In this document: one piece after another, positions 6,138 to 13,796 of the stretch
Numbering within the stretch: position 1 is the first letter of the stretch
Layout: the number at the start of each line of letters is the position of its first letter
Source of the DNA: an uncultured Actinomycetes bacterium
Lineage (GTDB): Bacteria; Actinomycetota; Actinomycetes; S36-B12
Assembly: GCA_937902285.1 (NCBI GenBank)
Contig: CALGTB010000228.1
Location: 1-30,735, forward strand
Length of the DNA stretch: 30,735 bases
Direction of reading: 5' to 3'
Position numbers and translations under genes: made by a program
Notes under the pieces: generated by a model
What the model saw: only the letters and a program-made list of their open reading frames with translations
Told to the model about the DNA's origin: nothing
Database searches by the model: none

Positions 6138-7670
6138 TCAGCCGATCGACGCGTACCACGCGCGCACGACGGCAGCGGCAGGCTTCCCCCTGATGTTGTA
6201 CTCCTTGGACAGCGGGAACTCGTCGGGCCAGTAGACGAACGGGTACGTGCCTGTGACGTACGGGGACTGCGCCACTGCGGTGAGCACTGCTTCGAAGGCC
6301 CTCGCCTGGCCCACCAGGTCGAGCACCATGGTGTCGTCGTAGTCGCTCCACATCTGGAGGCCGGGGCTCTCGCCGTCGATCCGTCCGGTGACCCCGCCGA
6401 CGACGCTCGGGTACGCAATCTGGGACAGCACGACCGGCTTGCCGTACTGCGCCGCGAGAGGAGCCAGGCTGGCGTTCATGATCCGCAGCGCCGAAGCACT
6501 GAGCTCGGGCTGCGCCGCACCGGGGTCGGGGCTGAGCCCCGCCCACCAGTTGACGGCGAAGAAGTCCCAGGTACCCATGCCCGGCATGTCGGCGGCAGGT
6601 GGCCACACCGGCTCGGCAGCTCCGTCGAGGCCACCGAGGTAGATCGAGCGACCCACCGGTCCTCCGTAGCGCTGGCCGACCTTGGCGTAGATGGCCTCGA
6701 GTCGAGCCGCATAGCCCGCAGGCTTGCGGTCGATGGCCAGCCAGTCGCCGGAGATCGCCAGCTGATCGACGCCCGTCCGCGCCGCCACATCCGCGAAGTA
6801 GAGGGAGTACCGCTCGTACTGCTCGAACCACGTGTTCCACCAGCGCGCCGACATGTCGACCTTGGACAGGTCGGCGCAGCACACCTGCGGAGCGAGGTAA
6901 ACCTTGAAGCCGGCCTTCCTCGTCGCCGTGATGTGCGCGATCAGGTCCGCGTCGGGGTAGGTATGCCCGAAGCCGATGTTGGTCATCGAGGGCGGGTCGC
7001 TCGTCGCGTAGTCCCAGGTGGGGGCGATCTCGACCCACCGGACCTGATCGCGTCGCATGGCGGCGTTGGTCGTGGCGAGGAGGCCGGCGAAGTTCCCCCA
7101 CCAGAAGTCGCTGAACAGCATGCCCTTCTGGAAGACCCGTCCCGAGTCGCGCGGCAGGAAGGTCGCGCTGCCCGCTGCGCTCGGCACCGCAGGCGTCGTG
7201 CCACCAGAACCGGGCAGCCAGCGCCACTTCGCCACCCTGTCCGCAATCCGCGTGGTGCTGCCCGCGACCACAGCGGTGCGGTGCCCCGACGCCGCGTCCG
7301 GGGTGAACTCCTCGGCTGCCGTGAACCCCCAGTTGTTGCGCATGTACCGGTAGTGGAGGGAACCCGGAGCCATGGACAGGGTCGCCCCGTAGAGGCCCTT
7401 GGCCAGCCTCGTCAGCGGGTCCGTCCGACCCGCTCGGGCCCCCTGCTGCTCCAGGGTCTCGACGTACACCCGCGTGCCCGCTGGGGTGTTCCCCGGCACG
7501 CGCACCCGGAAGGTGACCTGCACGTCGCGCAGGCGAGCACCTGCCACTGCGGACGTCGTCCGCCCGTCGAACGCGGTCGTCGGCGGATCGGGAACAGCGG
7601 CAGTGCCTGCGAGAACCGCCACTGCGACAGTGGCCGTCGCGACAGCCCGAGCCCAACGACGTGCGCTCAT
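6138..7670 (-). CDS. Secreted glycoside-hydrolase-like TIM-barrel protein (GH113-like) with N-terminal CBM20-like domain
   Basis: A 510-residue exported protein. Residues 1-25 form a signal peptide (RRWAR, then an Ala/Val-rich core, AGTAAVP). Residues about 48-150 resemble a starch-binding CBM20-type beta sandwich (TFRVRVPGNTPAGTRVYVE, then LHYRYMRNNWG and HRTAVV). Residues about 180-510 look like a clan-A (beta/alpha)8 barrel of the GH113 type: KGMLFSDFWWGNF, VRWVEIAPTWDY, AHITATRKAGFKVYLAPQV, WDFFAVNWWAG, PVVLSQIAYPSV, PFVYWPDEFP. Where the acid/base and nucleophile glutamates are expected I see SGDW (D309) and LSQIAY (Q417), so hydrolytic activity is doubtful. A TACGCT hexamer 6 nt before the ATG with no ribosome binding site indicates a leaderless mRNA. 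Substrate unknown; a carbohydrate-binding role on the cell surface is possible. Confidence 0.78.
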   Translation of the reverse strand: MSARRWARAVATATVAVAVLAGTAAVPDPPTTAFDGRTTSAVAGARLRDVQVTFRVRVPGNTPAGTRVYVETLEQQGARAGRTDPLTRLAKGLYGATLSMAPGSLHYRYMRNNWGFTAAEEFTPDAASGHRTAVVAGSTTRIADRVAKWRWLPGSGGTTPAVPSAAGSATFLPRDSGRVFQKGMLFSDFWWGNFAGLLATTNAAMRRDQVRWVEIAPTWDYATSDPPSMTNIGFGHTYPDADLIAHITATRKAGFKVYLAPQVCCADLSKVDMSARWWNTWFEQYERYSLYFADVAARTGVDQLAISGDWLAIDRKPAGYAARLEAIYAKVGQRYGGPVGRSIYLGGLDGAAEPVWPPAADMPGMGTWDFFAVNWWAGLSPDPGAAQPELSASALRIMNASLAPLAAQYGKPVVLSQIAYPSVVGGVTGRIDGESPGLQMWSDYDDTMVLDLVGQARAFEAVLTAVAQSPYVTGTYPFVYWPDEFPLSKEYNIRGKPAAAVVRAWYASIG

Positions 7671-7676
7671 GAATCC

Positions 7677-7682
7677 AGCGTA
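7677..7682 (-). promoter_or_regulatory. Leaderless-type -10 (TACGCT) of the GH-like gene
   Basis: TACGCT on the minus strand ends exactly 6 nt before the ATG at 7670, so transcription would start at the start codon itself. Confidence 0.55.
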
Positions 7683-7780
7683 GGAGCGACCGAGCTCGCA
7701 TGACGGGTCGTGGGACCTGGGTCCTCATGGCAGCCGCCAGCGTGACCTGCTTCAACCTCCATCCACAGTGGAAGGTGACG

Positions 7781-7786
7781 TACCCT
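7781..7786 (+). promoter_or_regulatory. Leaderless-type -10 (TACCCT) of the DUF4436 gene
   Basis: TACCCT ends 6 nt before GTG 7793. There is no Shine-Dalgarno, which supports GTG 7793 as both transcription and translation start. Confidence 0.55.
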
Positions 7787-7792
7787 CGTGGC

Positions 7793-8704
7793 GTGACGGA
7801 CTCGACGACGACTCCGGTGGACGAGGATGCGCAGGGCTTCTTCCGGCGCAACCGAACCCTCCGCCTGGCATCGGCGATCGTCATCGCCGTCGTCCTGCTC
7901 GCGGCCTACATCTTCGGCATCCAGTCCTACCGGGCGGGACTGTCGCAGTCGCTGCCGTCGCAGGTGCCGCCCGCGGGTGGCGTGTCCGTCGTCATCGTCC
8001 CCGAGTCCGTCGATCCGAACGGCCAGGAGCTGCCCGCCCGCGTCCTCGTCTTCCCATCAGACGAGTTCGTCGATCCCACGGGCCTGCTCACCCAGTCTCT
8101 CGAGCTGCGCGTTCAGCCCGCGGTCTCCGGCCAGACCCTGCTCTTCCCCGCAGGCGAGCCCCCGACGCCGCAGGGCATCGTGCTCCCCGCCGCAGGCATC
8201 GTGCAGGAGTACCCGTTCGACACCTACGACGTCTCCGCTGACGTGCAGGTGCACTCGCTCTTCGCCGACTCCTACACCGCTCTCCCCGTGCAGGTCTCTC
8301 TGTTCTTCCGAGTACCGGGCTGGAGCGCCGAGGACACGTCCGTCACCTCAGGCGGGGCCGAGGGCGTGGCCGTGACGTCGATGCTCGTGCGCGACGGGTC
8401 GACGAAGTCCATCGCCGTCCTTCTCCTGCTCCTCATGGTCGTCCTCGCCGTCATCGCGGTCCTCGTCACCTCGTCGTCGACCCGAGGGCGGATGAGGCTC
8501 GAGCTCTCGGTCGCCAGTTGGATGACGGCACTGCTCTTCGCACTCATCCCGCTGCGCGGGTTCTTCCCCGGCGGGCCTCCGCTCGGCTCGTGGATGGATG
8601 TCCTCGTCTTCTTCTGGGTCGTGCTCATCCTCATGGTCTCCGTGGCCGTCGTGGTCACCACGATCCTGCTGCGGGCGAACGACGCCCGGCACCACCCCGA
8701 TTAG
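7793..8704 (+). CDS. DUF4436-family membrane protein
   Basis: A 303-residue protein with one N-terminal membrane helix (about residues 22-42, ending before IQSYRAG), an extracytoplasmic beta-rich domain of about 160 residues, and three C-terminal helices (about 203-225, 240-258, 267-288). Signatures shared with the actinobacterial DUF4436 family are YPFDTYDV in the outer domain, the RDGSTKS block before the first C-terminal helix, and a final section with LFALIPLRGFFPGGPPLGSWMDVLV (given here only as landmarks: LFALIPLR, PGGPPLGSW). The family has no assigned function. The start is GTG 7793, with a -10-like TACCCT 6 nt before it; earlier in-frame readings to 7700 add no membrane or signal features. 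It is divergent from the GH-like gene and 79 bp upstream of the CoA transferase on the same strand. Confidence 0.82.
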   Translation: MTDSTTTPVDEDAQGFFRRNRTLRLASAIVIAVVLLAAYIFGIQSYRAGLSQSLPSQVPPAGGVSVVIVPESVDPNGQELPARVLVFPSDEFVDPTGLLTQSLELRVQPAVSGQTLLFPAGEPPTPQGIVLPAAGIVQEYPFDTYDVSADVQVHSLFADSYTALPVQVSLFFRVPGWSAEDTSVTSGGAEGVAVTSMLVRDGSTKSIAVLLLLLMVVLAVIAVLVTSSSTRGRMRLELSVASWMTALLFALIPLRGFFPGGPPLGSWMDVLVFFWVVLILMVSVAVVVTTILLRANDARHHPD

Positions 8705-8742
8705 GCACGATGACCCACGGCACGGTGCTCGCGGCCCGCTCC

Positions 8743-8748
8743 TAGGAT
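8743..8748 (+). promoter_or_regulatory. Candidate -10 of the CoA transferase gene (TAGGAT)
   Basis: TAGGAT lies in the gap between the DUF4436 and CoA transferase genes and would give a leader of about 29 nt holding the GGAAGGGA ribosome binding site. Confidence 0.4.
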
Positions 8749-8783
8749 CAACAGCGATCATCGCCCGCTCGGAAGGGAAGCGC

Positions 8784-9614
8784 ATGCCCGTCGAGCCCCT
8801 GCACGGAGTGCGGGTCGTCACCATCGCCGTCAACCTTCCGGGCCCGGTCGCCGCCGCGCGACTGGCCGCGCTCGGAGCCCACGTGACGAAGGTCGAGCCG
8901 CCGACGGGCGACCCGGCCCGGTGGGTCAGCGACGAGTGGTACCGCACCCTGGCCAGCCGGCAGGACGTCGTCACCCTCGACCTGAAGTCGGACGACGGCA
9001 TGGCAGCACTGCACGCACTGCTGTCCGAGGCCCAGGTGCTGCTGACCTCGCACCGGCCGTCGGCGCTCGCCCGGCTGGGACTGTCCTGGGCCGACCTGAC
9101 CGCGCGGCACCCGCGGCTCAGTCAGGTCGCGATCGTCGGCCAGGCGGGAGACCTCGCGGAGCGGCCCGGCCACGACCTCACGTACCAGGCCGAGAGCGGA
9201 CTGCTGAGCGGCCCCGAGATGCCCCGGTCGCTCCTCGCCGACCTCGGAGGGGCGGAGCGGGCCGTCACCGCGGTGCTCGCGGCCGCACTCGACCTGCACC
9301 TGCACGCGCAGGTCTCGTACACCGAGGTGGCCCTCGAGGCCGTGGCCCACGACCTCGCCGCTCCATACCGGCTCGGGGTGACGCAGCCTGACGGGCTGCT
9401 GGGGGGAGCCCTTCCCGCCTACGGCATCTACGCCACGGCGGACGGGCACATCGCCCTCGCCGCCCTCGAGCCGCACTTCCAGTCGCGCCTGTCGGAGGCG
9501 CTCGGGCTGACGCTGACGCGCGCGTCGCTCGAGGACGCGTTCGCGCAGCGCACGTCGGCGGAGTGGCAGGCCTGGGCCGACTCTCACGACATTCCGCTCG
9601 CCGCCATCAGCTGA
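8784..9614 (+). CDS. Family III CoA transferase (CaiB/BaiF type), short form
   Basis: A 276-residue member of the CaiB/BaiF family, which moves CoA between carboxylic acids or, in the AMACR branch, epimerises acyl-CoAs. Motifs are PLHGVRVVTIAVNLPGP, LGAHVTKVEPPTGDP for CoA binding (about residues 31-44), the typical LDLKSDDG loop, and GHDLTYQAESGLL, whose Asp131 corresponds to the catalytic aspartate that forms the acyl anhydride. YGIYATADGHIALAALEP is the conserved C-terminal domain entry. It is shorter than the usual 380-400 residues, with a trimmed C-terminal region, a form often seen in actinobacteria. ATG 8784 has a good GGAAGGGA ribosome binding site 5 nt upstream. The substrate is unknown, and no acyl-CoA pathway genes are adjacent. 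Confidence 0.9.
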   Translation: MPVEPLHGVRVVTIAVNLPGPVAAARLAALGAHVTKVEPPTGDPARWVSDEWYRTLASRQDVVTLDLKSDDGMAALHALLSEAQVLLTSHRPSALARLGLSWADLTARHPRLSQVAIVGQAGDLAERPGHDLTYQAESGLLSGPEMPRSLLADLGGAERAVTAVLAAALDLHLHAQVSYTEVALEAVAHDLAAPYRLGVTQPDGLLGGALPAYGIYATADGHIALAALEPHFQSRLSEALGLTLTRASLEDAFAQRTSAEWQAWADSHDIPLAAIS

Positions 9615-9647
9615 CAGCTGCCGAGGACACCGCGGGGCCGCGTGCGC

Positions 9648-9653
9648 GACACT
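9648..9653 (+). promoter_or_regulatory. Possible leaderless -10 (GACACT) of the potassium channel gene
   Basis: GACACT ends 6 nt before GTG 9660, the same spacing as stronger hexamers elsewhere in the window, but it lacks the leading T of the consensus. Confidence 0.3.
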
Positions 9654-9659
9654 GCGCAC

Positions 9660-11396
9660 GTGTCGACGACCGAGACGATGACCGACCACATCGTGGTCTT
9701 CGGCTTCCACGGCCTCGGACGACGGATCGTGCGCCAGCTGGCGACCGCCCGCCAGCCGGTGATCGTCGTCGATCCGGACGCGAGCCCGGCCGAGCGCGAG
9801 GACCTCCAGCGGTGGGGCGTCTCCTACCTCGACGGCTACGGGCACAGCGAGGACACCCTCGCGGCGGCGGGAGTCGCCCGGGCTCACGCCGTGATGTGCG
9901 TGACCGGCGACGATGTCGCGAACATCCGACTGGCCCTGCTGGTGCGCGACGTGTCCTCCGAGGTGCGCCTGGTGGTGCAGATGGCCAATGCCTCGGTCGG
10001 CAGCGCGATGGCGGCCGTCGCCCAGCCCGGCGCCGTCCTGAACGTGGCCGAGCTGGCATCGACATCCTTCCTCGAGGCCGCGGTGCGCAGGACGACGCAC
10101 GCCCTCGACCTGGGCGGCGAGGAGTTCCTCATGGCCACCTTCGACGCGACGTCGGAGGGGACCTTCCGGACGCTGTGGGGAGACCTCGCACCGATCGCCG
10201 TGCAGCCGGCCGACGGGTCGGCGGTCATCCCCTGTCCCGGCCGCGACCGCGCCGTCGGGCCCGGCGACCGCGTGACCCTGATCGGGACTGCGGAGGACTA
10301 CGCCGAGATAGGACTCGCACCGGCGATCCAGCAGGCCGCACCCCGCGGCCGGTCGCTCCGGAACCGGGCGCGCGAGTCCATGGCGGCGCTGTCCGATGCC
10401 GTCGACCGGCCCTTCCGCATCGCGTTCGGAGTCCTCGCCGTGCTCGCCGCCCTGTCCGTCGGCGTGCTCATGCTCGGCTACGAGGAGGCCGACGGGACTC
10501 GCATGAACGTCCTGGACGCCGTGTACTTCACGTCCGAGACGATCGCCACCGTCGGGTTCGGCGACTTCTACTTCCGCGACCAGGACGCGTGGCTGCGACT
10601 GTGGGCCATCGTCCTCGTACTCATGGGCGCGACCCTCGTCGCGCTGGCCACCGCCCTCTTCACCAACGCCCTCATCTCACGGCGCCTCGAGCAGTCCCTC
10701 GGCCGCCAGCGGCTCACGGGCCTGCGCGACCACATCGTGGTCATCGGGCTCGGCGCCGTCGGCAGCCGGGTGGCGATGGATCTGCACGACGCCGGCTACG
10801 AGGTCGCCGTGATCGACGGCGGCGAGGGGCAGAGATTCGTCCCGCAGATGCGGGCGGCCGGCATCCCGGTGCTCCTCGGCGACGCCACGCTGCCCGCCAC
10901 CCAGGCCGCCGCCGGGATCCAGCGCGCGGCCGGGGTGGCCGTGCTGACAAGTGACGACCTGGTCAACATCGAGACCGGCCTGGCCGTCCGAGGCGCCGTG
11001 GGCGAGCGCACGGTGCCCATCGTGCTCCGCGTGTTCAGCCGGAACCTGGCGCGCATGGTCGGCATGCGGCTCGACGCCGGTACCCCGCGATCCATCGCCG
11101 AGCTCGCATCGCCGTGGTTCGTCGGGGCGGCCCTGGGGCTCGACGTCCTCGGCACCTTCTACATCGGGCCGACCCCGTTCGTGGCCGCACGGCTGACGGT
11201 TCGAGCCGGGTCGGGCCTCGACGGGGTGGCCATGGCCGACCTCGGTGCGCGCTCCAGGGTGGTCGCAGTCGGACGCGCGCCCGGGAGCGCGGCCCTCGAG
11301 CATCCGGCCCGGCGGGACACGCGGCTGGCCGCCGGAGACAGCGCCTTCCTCATCGGTCCGTATGACGCGCTGCTCTCGGTGCTCCAGCGGTCCTGA
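9660..11396 (+). CDS. Potassium channel with RCK (TrkA-N) domains on both sides of a 2-TM pore
   Basis: A 578-residue inner-membrane channel. An N-terminal NAD-binding RCK domain starts at once (DHIVVFGFHGLGRR, glycine-rich Rossmann motif about residues 9-22) with its own TrkA-C-like part to about 235. One pore module follows: helix about 253-273, pore loop with selectivity filter TVGFGD (about 297-302), helix about 314-338. A second RCK domain begins with DHIVVIGLGAVGSRV (about 358) and ends in a TrkA-C-like beta region. Only two membrane helices are present per chain, so a tetramer would form the pore. The filter has Phe in place of the common Tyr, which is seen in other K+ channels. RCK domains bind nucleotides or ions to gate the pore. 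GTG 9660 is preferred because of a -10-like GACACT 6 nt before it; GTG 9642 and ATG 9678 are alternatives. Confidence 0.9.
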   Translation: MSTTETMTDHIVVFGFHGLGRRIVRQLATARQPVIVVDPDASPAEREDLQRWGVSYLDGYGHSEDTLAAAGVARAHAVMCVTGDDVANIRLALLVRDVSSEVRLVVQMANASVGSAMAAVAQPGAVLNVAELASTSFLEAAVRRTTHALDLGGEEFLMATFDATSEGTFRTLWGDLAPIAVQPADGSAVIPCPGRDRAVGPGDRVTLIGTAEDYAEIGLAPAIQQAAPRGRSLRNRARESMAALSDAVDRPFRIAFGVLAVLAALSVGVLMLGYEEADGTRMNVLDAVYFTSETIATVGFGDFYFRDQDAWLRLWAIVLVLMGATLVALATALFTNALISRRLEQSLGRQRLTGLRDHIVVIGLGAVGSRVAMDLHDAGYEVAVIDGGEGQRFVPQMRAAGIPVLLGDATLPATQAAAGIQRAAGVAVLTSDDLVNIETGLAVRGAVGERTVPIVLRVFSRNLARMVGMRLDAGTPRSIAELASPWFVGAALGLDVLGTFYIGPTPFVAARLTVRAGSGLDGVAMADLGARSRVVAVGRAPGSAALEHPARRDTRLAAGDSAFLIGPYDALLSVLQRS

Positions 11397-11429
11397 GCCC
11401 GAGCACAGGACTCGGCACCTTCCGCGCCG

Positions 11430-11435
11430 TAGCCT
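11430..11435 (+). promoter_or_regulatory. Candidate -10 of the PAS-GAF-EAL gene (TAGCCT)
   Basis: TAGCCT lies 23 nt before the ATG at 11459 and just after the channel gene stop. Initiation about 7 nt downstream leaves a short leader with GGGAGG. Confidence 0.4.
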
Positions 11436-11458
11436 TGAAGGACCTCAGGGAGGTGCGC

Positions 11459-13057
11459 ATGGCTGATGAGATCGGACAGGGGACCATCGTCCTGCCCCTC
11501 ACCGCGACCGATGCCAGGGGTGCCCTCGATCACGTGGCCGACGCCGTCTTCATCCTCGACTCTGACCGGACCATCGCCTACGCCAACCCCGCAGCCTCTC
11601 GCCTCACGGGCCTTTCCATGGCTGCCGTCGAGGGTGCCGGCCCGAGCATCGTCCTGTCGAGTGCCTACGAGGCTGCCGACCTCATCGACCTCGAGGCGGC
11701 CCTGGCCGCCGGAACCGCCTGGGCACAGACGGTGCCCAGCCTCGGAGGCATGCACTCCCTGTCGCTGGATCCCCTCGCACCCGAGCAGGGAGGAACGACC
11801 CCGTTCGTGCTGGTCGTCCGCGACCTGTCGGTGCCGCGCCTGACGGAGTCCGAGCAGGCCCGGCTGGACGAGGACCGGTCGGCGGTGCTCAGCATCCTCG
11901 GGGAGTTCCGTCCCGCAGGGACCATCGAGGACACGTCCTACTCCCTCTGCCAGGTGATCGCCGGCATGAACGGCATCGACGGGGCCATGATCCTCATGCT
12001 CCCCCCGACCGGCGACCTCGTCCACGTCAGCAACGTCGGGCCTGCCCTCCCCGGCTTCGAGTACGGAGCACGCATCCCCTTCGCGCAGCTCGAGGACGTC
12101 ATGCACGTCACGTCGAACGGCCCCTGGTACCTCGACCTGGGGTCTGCCGCGTCGACGGCCGCCCTCGGACCCGAGCTGGTCGCGATGATGATGGATGCCG
12201 GAATCACCGGCACGGCCTACGCCGCCATGCGGTACGACGGGACGCTGACCGGCGTTCTCGCCGTCGCGTCCACCGCACCCCATGGGGGTGCGCTGATGGC
12301 CGGCCGGCTCGGCGTTCTCGAGCACCTGGCCGCCGCCGCAGGAACCATCCTGGGGAACCAGGCGGTCGAGTTCGGCCGGGCGCAGGTCCTCAAGGCAGGC
12401 GTGGCACGCGTGATCGCGTCGAGGTCCTTCCACTCAGTGCTCCAGCCCATCGTGCGACTCGAGGACGGGGCGGTGCTCGGGCACGAGGCACTCACCCGGT
12501 TCGACGACGGTCGGCCGCCGGACCAGCACTTCGCCGACGCCCACGAGGCCGGTCTCGGCACGGAGCTGGAGCAGGCCTGCGTCCAGGTGGCCCTCGACCG
12601 CGTCCGCCTCCTTCCGCCCGAGCACTTCATCAGCGTCAACTACTCGCCCGGGGCCGTCGTGTCGGGCGAGGTGGGCCGGACGCTCCAGGACCTCGATCGC
12701 GAGGTCATCGTCGAGATCACCGAGCACTCCGTGATCCCCGACTATGCGGCCGTGCGTGCGGCGCTGACGCACCTGCCCCACGTGCGCCTTGCGGTCGACG
12801 ACGCGGGTGCCGGCTTCGCGAGCCTGCGGCACATCCTCGAGCTGCGGCCGGACTTCGTGAAGCTGGACATCGGGCTGGTCCGGGGCGTCAACGCCGATCC
12901 CGCCCGGGCAGCCATGGTCGCCGGAGTGTGCCACTTCGCCAGCGTCACCGGCACCCGGCTCATCGCCGAGGGCGTGGAGACGCAGGCCGAGGCCGACAGC
13001 CTGCGGGTCCTGGGGGTCGAGCTCGCGCAGGGCTACCTGTTCGGACGGCCCGAGTAG
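11459..13057 (+). CDS. PAS-GAF-EAL protein, predicted c-di-GMP phosphodiesterase
   Basis: A 532-residue cytoplasmic protein with no membrane segments. A PAS-like domain (about 20-125) holds HVADAVFILDSDRTIAYANPA-type signatures, a GAF-like domain spans about 140-310, and a C-terminal EAL domain spans about 318-532. The EAL residues are all visible: E343 in HEALTRF, N394 in SVNYSPG, E419 in EITEH, D447-D448 in VDDAGAGFASL, K468 in VKLD, E504 in AEGVET and Q524 in QGYLFGRP. It is therefore probably able to hydrolyse c-di-GMP to pGpG, with PAS and GAF sensing an unknown signal. There is no GGDEF domain. ATG 11459 follows GGGAGG (11448-11453) at 5 nt. It lies 62 bp after the potassium channel gene on the same strand and is convergent with the hemerythrin gene. 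Confidence 0.9.
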   Translation: MADEIGQGTIVLPLTATDARGALDHVADAVFILDSDRTIAYANPAASRLTGLSMAAVEGAGPSIVLSSAYEAADLIDLEAALAAGTAWAQTVPSLGGMHSLSLDPLAPEQGGTTPFVLVVRDLSVPRLTESEQARLDEDRSAVLSILGEFRPAGTIEDTSYSLCQVIAGMNGIDGAMILMLPPTGDLVHVSNVGPALPGFEYGARIPFAQLEDVMHVTSNGPWYLDLGSAASTAALGPELVAMMMDAGITGTAYAAMRYDGTLTGVLAVASTAPHGGALMAGRLGVLEHLAAAAGTILGNQAVEFGRAQVLKAGVARVIASRSFHSVLQPIVRLEDGAVLGHEALTRFDDGRPPDQHFADAHEAGLGTELEQACVQVALDRVRLLPPEHFISVNYSPGAVVSGEVGRTLQDLDREVIVEITEHSVIPDYAAVRAALTHLPHVRLAVDDAGAGFASLRHILELRPDFVKLDIGLVRGVNADPARAAMVAGVCHFASVTGTRLIAEGVETQAEADSLRVLGVELAQGYLFGRPE

Positions 13058-13080
13058 CGCACCGCCGTCAGCCGGCGGCC

Positions 13081-13094
13081 GGCGCGACCGCGCC
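13081..13094. terminator. Possible small bidirectional hairpin between convergent genes
   Basis: GGCGC and GCGCC (13081-13094) form a 5-bp stem with a 4-nt loop in the 48-bp gap between the convergent PAS-GAF-EAL and hemerythrin genes. It is short and has no T tract. In such GC-rich DNA this is weak evidence. Confidence 0.25.
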
Positions 13095-13105
13095 CAGAGG
13101 GAGGG

Positions 13106-13759
13106 TCACGCGTTGTCGAGCAGCCGGTCCCGGTACGCGACGTACGCCGGCCGGCCGAACTCCTCGAAACCGGCACGGGCCTCGGGCGGGAGCGAGTCGA
13201 GGATCGCCTGGCCGGCCTCGGCGGAGTTGTCGTCCAGGATCAGGCCCAGGCCGATGGCGAGGGTCTCCGGGCTCAGGGATGCCCGCGCGTGGATGCCGAC
13301 CGCATCGAACTCGGCCTGCGTGACCGAGGTGGCGATGACCGGCAGGACCTCGATCTCCTCGAAGCTCAGGTGCTCAAGGAGCGCCCGCTCGAGCGCGATG
13401 AGTGTCGTGTGGAGGCTGGAGCGCGTCAGGATGTTGGTGTCCGCCATCCAGGCCGTGGCCTCCGCCTGCGCGGTGTCGACGAGATCGGACAGCCGTGCGT
13501 GCTGCATCGCCATGGTCTCGACGAGCTCGGCGCTCTGCGGCGCACGTTCGGCGAAGACCGGCCACAGCAGCTCGTCCTCAGCCGAATGGTGGCCGTGCAG
13601 CATCGCGCTCATGAGCAGCACGTGGCCACCGACCGCGGCAGCACGGCCGCTGTCCGACTCGGGCACCGCCTTGACGCGGAGCGGCAGCGAGGCGAACTCC
13701 TTGCGGAAGCACTCATGAATGGCGAGCATCTCGCTCGTGTCGATCGGCTCGTCTGACAT
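13106..13759 (-). CDS. Hemerythrin HHE-domain protein
   Basis: A 217-residue soluble protein with a four-helix hemerythrin-like domain. The likely di-iron ligands are H15 (AIHE), H57/H58 with E61/E63 (GHHSAEDE), H87 (MQHARL) and H130 with E134 (EHLSFEE). Such proteins bind oxygen, sense redox state or store iron. The C-terminal 60-70 residues (ATSVTQAEFDAVG onward) form an extra helical region seen in the actinobacterial version of the family. ATG 13759 is preceded by AGGAGG. A TAGGAT hexamer overlapping the stop codon of the upstream CDF gene could provide its own promoter. The 34-bp gap also allows co-transcription with the metal exporter. Confidence 0.9.
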   Translation of the reverse strand: MSDEPIDTSEMLAIHECFRKEFASLPLRVKAVPESDSGRAAAVGGHVLLMSAMLHGHHSAEDELLWPVFAERAPQSAELVETMAMQHARLSDLVDTAQAEATAWMADTNILTRSSLHTTLIALERALLEHLSFEEIEVLPVIATSVTQAEFDAVGIHARASLSPETLAIGLGLILDDNSAEAGQAILDSLPPEARAGFEEFGRPAYVAYRDRLLDNA

Positions 13760-13790
13760 GCGAGACCTCCTGTTGCACCGCGTTAGCGGC

Positions 13791-13796
13791 ATCCTA
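13791..13796 (-). promoter_or_regulatory. Candidate -10 (TAGGAT) of the hemerythrin gene, overlapping the CDF stop codon
   Basis: TAGGAT on the minus strand begins with the TAG stop of the CDF transporter gene. It would give a leader of about 25 nt containing AGGAGG. Confidence 0.35.

Noticed and set aside
4409..6418. Minus-strand reading frame of 669 residues across the phosphoesterase gene
   Set aside because: It is antisense to a gene with clear catalytic motifs and extends into the GH-like gene in another frame; its composition (Arg, Gly, Val) is typical of a shadow frame.
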